A stretch of DNA of 30,260 bases from Chara braunii (lineage: Eukaryota; Streptophyta; Charophyceae; Charales; Characeae): contig BFEA01000001.1 in the NCBI GenBank assembly GCA_003427395.1, positions 3,575,614-3,605,873 of the forward strand. The letters run 5' to 3'. The notes beneath the pieces are model-generated. The model saw only the letters and a program-made list of their open reading frames with translations, ran no database searches and was not told the origin of the DNA. Made by a program: the position numbers and the translations under genes. Below are positions 27,250 to 30,260 of the stretch, in pieces (position 1 is the first letter of the stretch; each line of letters begins with the position of its first letter).

Positions 27250-28340
27250 GTGCCAATCACACATCGAACATGAACTGAGTGTCGCGGTTGCAGACGATTT
27301 CCTTGGGGTAACCCTCAGTTCGAATCCAACCGGCGTAAAAAACCTCGGCCAATTCCAGTGCCTTGGCATGATAGCGGCGAGGCAAAAACATGGCGAACTT
27401 GGTGAGTCGGTCGACCACTTTCAGAATCCCATCCACACCTGTCTTGTGCTTGGGGAATGGCCCGGGATGGTAATCGCTTCCCTCCGGCGCAAGGGGACCG
27501 GTAATGGTCGCAACTCGCCGTACGGATGATGGTTGCGGGATTTGCAGCGTCGGCAAACCTCACATGACTCGCAATAGCGTGTGATGTCGCCGAAAAGGCC
27601 TGGCCACCAAAAATGCTCGTGAAGTCGATGCACAATCGTAGATCCTTGTTCTTCTTTCGTACGAAGAGAACCGGCGCTCCATATGGGAGCTACTAGGGCG
27701 GATCCAGCCCTTGTCCATCAAGTCATCGAGTTGCGCGTGGAGGACCGTAAGCTCCTCCTCGCTCATGCGGTAAATGCAACCTTTCGGCGGCACCACACCG
27801 GCCTCAAGAATGATCTCGTGAGAGATTGGCCGATTCGGCACCACACCGGTAGGCGACTCGAAGATGTCGGTGAACTCGTCAAGCAACCGCACCACACGGG
27901 GGTCCGAAGACAAGTCCGTGGGTGAAGAGTCGGCTACCACGACGGTCCGTAGGAAACATAGGCCTATCTCGTCGGGCTGCTCGTAAGCGCAAGTAGCCCG
28001 GAATGACTTGGCCGTCACCACTTGGCATCGGATCGAAGGGTGCAGAAGAGGAATAGTACACTGCACTTCGACGCCGAAAGCGTCGCCAACGGTAAGAGTC
28101 CGCCATTGGAAATTGACGTGTGATCCGCACTTGCAAGCCAAGGCATTCCCAAAATAATGTTGAAGTCTGTGTCCAAAATGTCAAATGTCACCGGTTCGCA
28201 TGCATGAGGTGCGAAATACACCGGTACAGCCTCCATGTAGCGGTCGATAAGTTGTTGCGTCCTTCCGTCTGCCAACTTGATTGCCGTCGGGTTTGCCTTC
28301 CTTCGAACTTGTGCGCCAAGGCCAGCCTTTTGCATAAAGG
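27250..28340 (-). pseudogene. Second gypsy pol fragment: protease end, RT start, integrase start
   Basis: From high to low coordinates the minus strand gives protease-type ILGMPWLASADH, a linker, the RT entry HEIILEAGVVPPKGCIYRMS and LHAQLDDLMDKGWIRPSSS, then PYGAPVLFVRKKNKDLRLCI, which is the start of the RT fingers. It then switches at about 27612-27635 directly into the integrase zinc finger HRLHEHFWWPG with YCESCEVCRRCK, and into the integrase core VDRLTKFAMFLP and IVCNRDTQFM, ending near 27250. The RT palm, RNase H and the integrase C-terminus are missing. Several frameshifts occur. The protease active site is cut off at about 28340. The wording differs from the element at 18675-23246, so it is another gypsy family. 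Confidence 0.8.
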
Positions 28341-28344
28341 CTTA

Positions 28345-28514
28345 GCTCATAACATTGAGAGACGTGCCACTATACAGCAAAGCGCAGCAGGACGCTGGCC
28401 CAACTTCTACACTGCTTGTTGAGATTTCACTTGCAGTGCGTTGTCCATTCAGTCCTTTTTATCACATTGCGGATCCTCGGTTATTTTGTATATCGCCCAA
28501 CTGGGCATGTAACA
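28345..28514 (+). repeat. 5' LTR end of a plus-strand gypsy element
   Basis: Ends ...GGGCATGTAACA (CA terminus) directly before a primer site. The right 108 bases equal the reverse complement of 25790-25897. The left part is cut off by, or rearranged with, the pol fragment ending near 28340. Confidence 0.75.
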
Positions 28515-28516
28515 GT

Positions 28517-28528
28517 TGGTATCGGGAC
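28517..28528 (+). other. Primer binding site, initiator-Met type
   Basis: TGGTATCGGGAC follows the LTR end by two bases and matches TGGTATCAGAGC at most positions. Confidence 0.65.
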
Positions 28529-29295
28529 ACTGCACGTGAATCAGGACAACCTGATCTGACAAGTGTGCGGGGACTAGGTAGCTGATTAGTCTTGGTTGAT
28601 TGATTAGAGCACACTAGTTAGCCCCCAAAGTCACAATTTTGACCTCACTGTCGAAAATCAAAATTCTTTTCTTTCCTTGGATGTTGTTTTCTCGCTATTT
28701 CTGTTGTGGAAAATCGCAATAGCGCAACATCTGAAACTTCCGTTTTCGTTTTTCTTCTGAAAATTTGAAATTTCGTTGTTAGAAAATCTGGAATATCTTT
28801 TTTGAAGTTTTTTCGAAAATTTCAATTTCCTTTTGCAATTTTCCGTTATTTGGAAGTTCGGAATATTTTTTCCGAAACCCGTTTTTTTAAAAGCGGTACG
28901 GGAAATCCCTCTTGCAGTACCATTTTTCAAAGTGCGAATACTCTCATCGGAGTAAGTCCGAATACTGGTTATTTCTTTTCGGAATTTTTCTTATTCGCAG
29001 TTCTATGATTGTCACTACCTGATAATCATTGGCAGTCTGAAAGTTCGATTTTTTTTTCTCATTGATAATTTCGCACTTCAAGGGAGGTTGGGAGACCTAC
29101 TGAACTTGCAAAAATCGGGTTTTTTTTATTTTCTCGATTTTTTTTTTGCAAAGTTCAAACTTTTCTTTTTTTTATCAGTGCTCCTTATCTGCGCCATTTA
29201 TCCCACCCACCCCTCCCCACCTATGTTGTTGCCCCCTCTGGTCTTACCTTCTCCATCTGTCTCCGGGTACCCCCTGTGGCGGCATTGGTGAGTTG
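28529..29295. other. AT-rich leader of the plus-strand gypsy element
   Basis: About 770 bases rich in GAAAATTT, TTCCG and TTTTTT words, with no recognisable gene. Position between primer site and gag makes it the 5' untranslated leader. Confidence 0.5.
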
Positions 29296-29388
29296 CCATG
29301 TCAGCAGACCATGTCAGCAAGCCACGTCAGCGGACCACGTCAGCAGGCCACGTCAACCGACAGCAGTGGGGAGTACCATGTCAGCAGG
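29296..29388. repeat. 13-bp minisatellite (CCAYGTCAGCAGR)
   Basis: Five adjacent 13-bp units start at 29296, 29309, 29322, 29335 and 29348, and another lies at 29376. Units contain CCACGTCAGC or CCATGTCAGC. Confidence 0.85.
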
Positions 29389-29430
29389 CCCCTGGCCTGG
29401 TCTATGCTTTTGCGCTCGCAAACAGCCGNC

Positions 29431-30260
29431 ATGGACCAGAAGTCCGGGGAACCGGACGAGGCCTATCAGGCCCGGATTCTGGTTCTGATTACCGAAGTTA
29501 AGCAACGGTCGGATGCAGTAGCCGCCGCAGCAAAGCAGAAGGCAGAGGACGCCGAGAAGGCGCGTCTGTTGGCAACCGAACAGCAGCGCCAGGACGACTA
29601 GGCAGCAGCAAAGGCTGCCGATGAAGAACGAATTCAACGACGTGAGAAGATATTCAGCGGAGAGGGAGCTTTACTCACAATGGCAGCGGATTGGCGGGCC
29701 GAGGCCGAGAATGGCAAGATGGAAGAGAGTGAAAACAAGATCGCTCTACTCCTCTCCCATCTTATGGACCTCCTGGCAACATGCATTACACAGCAGGAGG
29801 ACATCCACAACCTCGACGATGCGTTGGCTCAAGTCCACAGCCGCCTCCGACAACTGGAGCAACGACCCGTCGCCGCCCCCGATGCGAGCTCTTCCAACAC
29901 CTCCGATCGCCTCGAGGCATTGGAGATTGACGTCGGCTCCCTCAAGGACAGCATGCAGTTACAGCAAACCACAACGCAACAGTTGGAGCAACGGATCTGT
30001 ACTGCCGCCAACCACTCGAGCTCGGAACTGCACGAGACAACTCCAAAGTTCGATGGGCAGGAGATCTTCTGCGACTCAACGAAGACAGACCCGATTCCAT
30101 GGTTCCACAAGTTCGAGCTCACGTTGCAGCTACACTACGTCAAAGAACACAAGCACCACTCGTACTTATACTCCCGATCGGGGGGCGCGTGCCAAGCATG
30201 GTTGGACAATCTCTTGTCCAAGTACGGAGTGGTGGCTGCCGACTTGCATACCAAGATCAG
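29431..30260 (+). pseudogene. Gypsy Gag, 5' part, one stop codon, runs off the window
   Basis: ATG at 29431 opens a Gag frame, MDQKSGEPDEAYQARILVL, preceded by an ambiguous base at 29429. An in-frame TAG at 29599-29601 (QQRQDD then stop) probably replaces a Gln codon. After it the same frame stays open to the window end. It passes a helical, Glu/Gln-rich part (LAQVHSRLRQLEQRP, DVGSLKDSMQLQQ) and enters a capsid-type domain: TPKFDGQEIF, DPIPWFHKFELTLQLHYV, SRSGGACQAWLDNLLSKYG. This is the retrotrans_gag pattern of Ty3/gypsy elements. The LTR end and primer site at 28345-28528 belong to the same element. Only the 5' third of the element is visible. It is either a lightly damaged copy or one dependent on readthrough. 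Confidence 0.8.

Noticed and set aside
28658-29008. Overlapping Phe/Lys-rich frames on both strands
   Set aside because: AT-rich leader of the plus-strand gypsy element. Composition effect with no motif.

Overview
The window looks like nuclear DNA of a streptophyte green alga or early-diverging land plant. A charophyte such as Chara is my best guess, but this is inference. A single-headed axonemal dynein heavy chain implies flagellated cells, which flowering plants lack. A psaB fragment is of green-plastid type, and a pair of tRNA relics is of plant-mitochondrial type. The rest is plant-style LINE and Ty3/gypsy sequence, microsatellites and minisatellites in repeat-dense intergenic or intronic DNA. 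There are several single Ns and one 38-base gap.

Layout. 1-330: a hairpin-rich 72-bp tandem repeat, then two antisense U6 snRNA-like pseudogenes. 326-2600: CT-rich and unassigned DNA with a tandem tRNA-derived relic. 2600-4100: a LINE ORF2 remnant with its RT core deleted. 4591-4793: plastid psaB fragment. 7328-9616 (minus): one 763-codon dynein exon, the only host gene segment I can support. 10411-10778: tRNA-headed SINE. 11376-12330: LINE 3' end containing a 75-bp micro-retroposon. 12660-14000: microsatellites and a 34-bp minisatellite.

The central structure is a Ty3/gypsy element on the minus strand, 14628-25740. It has a 5' LTR at 24731-25740, an iMet-like primer binding site, a gag remnant, protease, RNase H, integrase, a chromodomain-like tail and a 3' LTR. 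Stops and frameshifts break its genes, and the RT catalytic core is missing. The 3' LTR is split by a 3.04-kb polyadenylated insertion (14651-17690) flanked by a 16-bp target duplication. The 5' LTR carries a 47-bp poly-T insertion with a 14-bp target duplication, and the other LTR shows the empty site. An organelle-type tRNA relic pair lies between its primer site and gag.

25790-30260 holds a second minus-strand gypsy fragment (27250-28340, also without an RT core), a 46-bp hairpin repeat array, and the 5' end of a plus-strand gypsy element with LTR end, primer site and a gag open to the window edge except for one stop.

The window therefore shows one active gene piece in a deep stack of nested, mostly dead retroelements. 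I found no cluster that supports a new defence, metabolic or regulatory system. The most informative observations are the reconstructable insertion history, the organelle and U6 relics, the low-complexity insertion in the dynein, and the recurrent short perfect hairpins.
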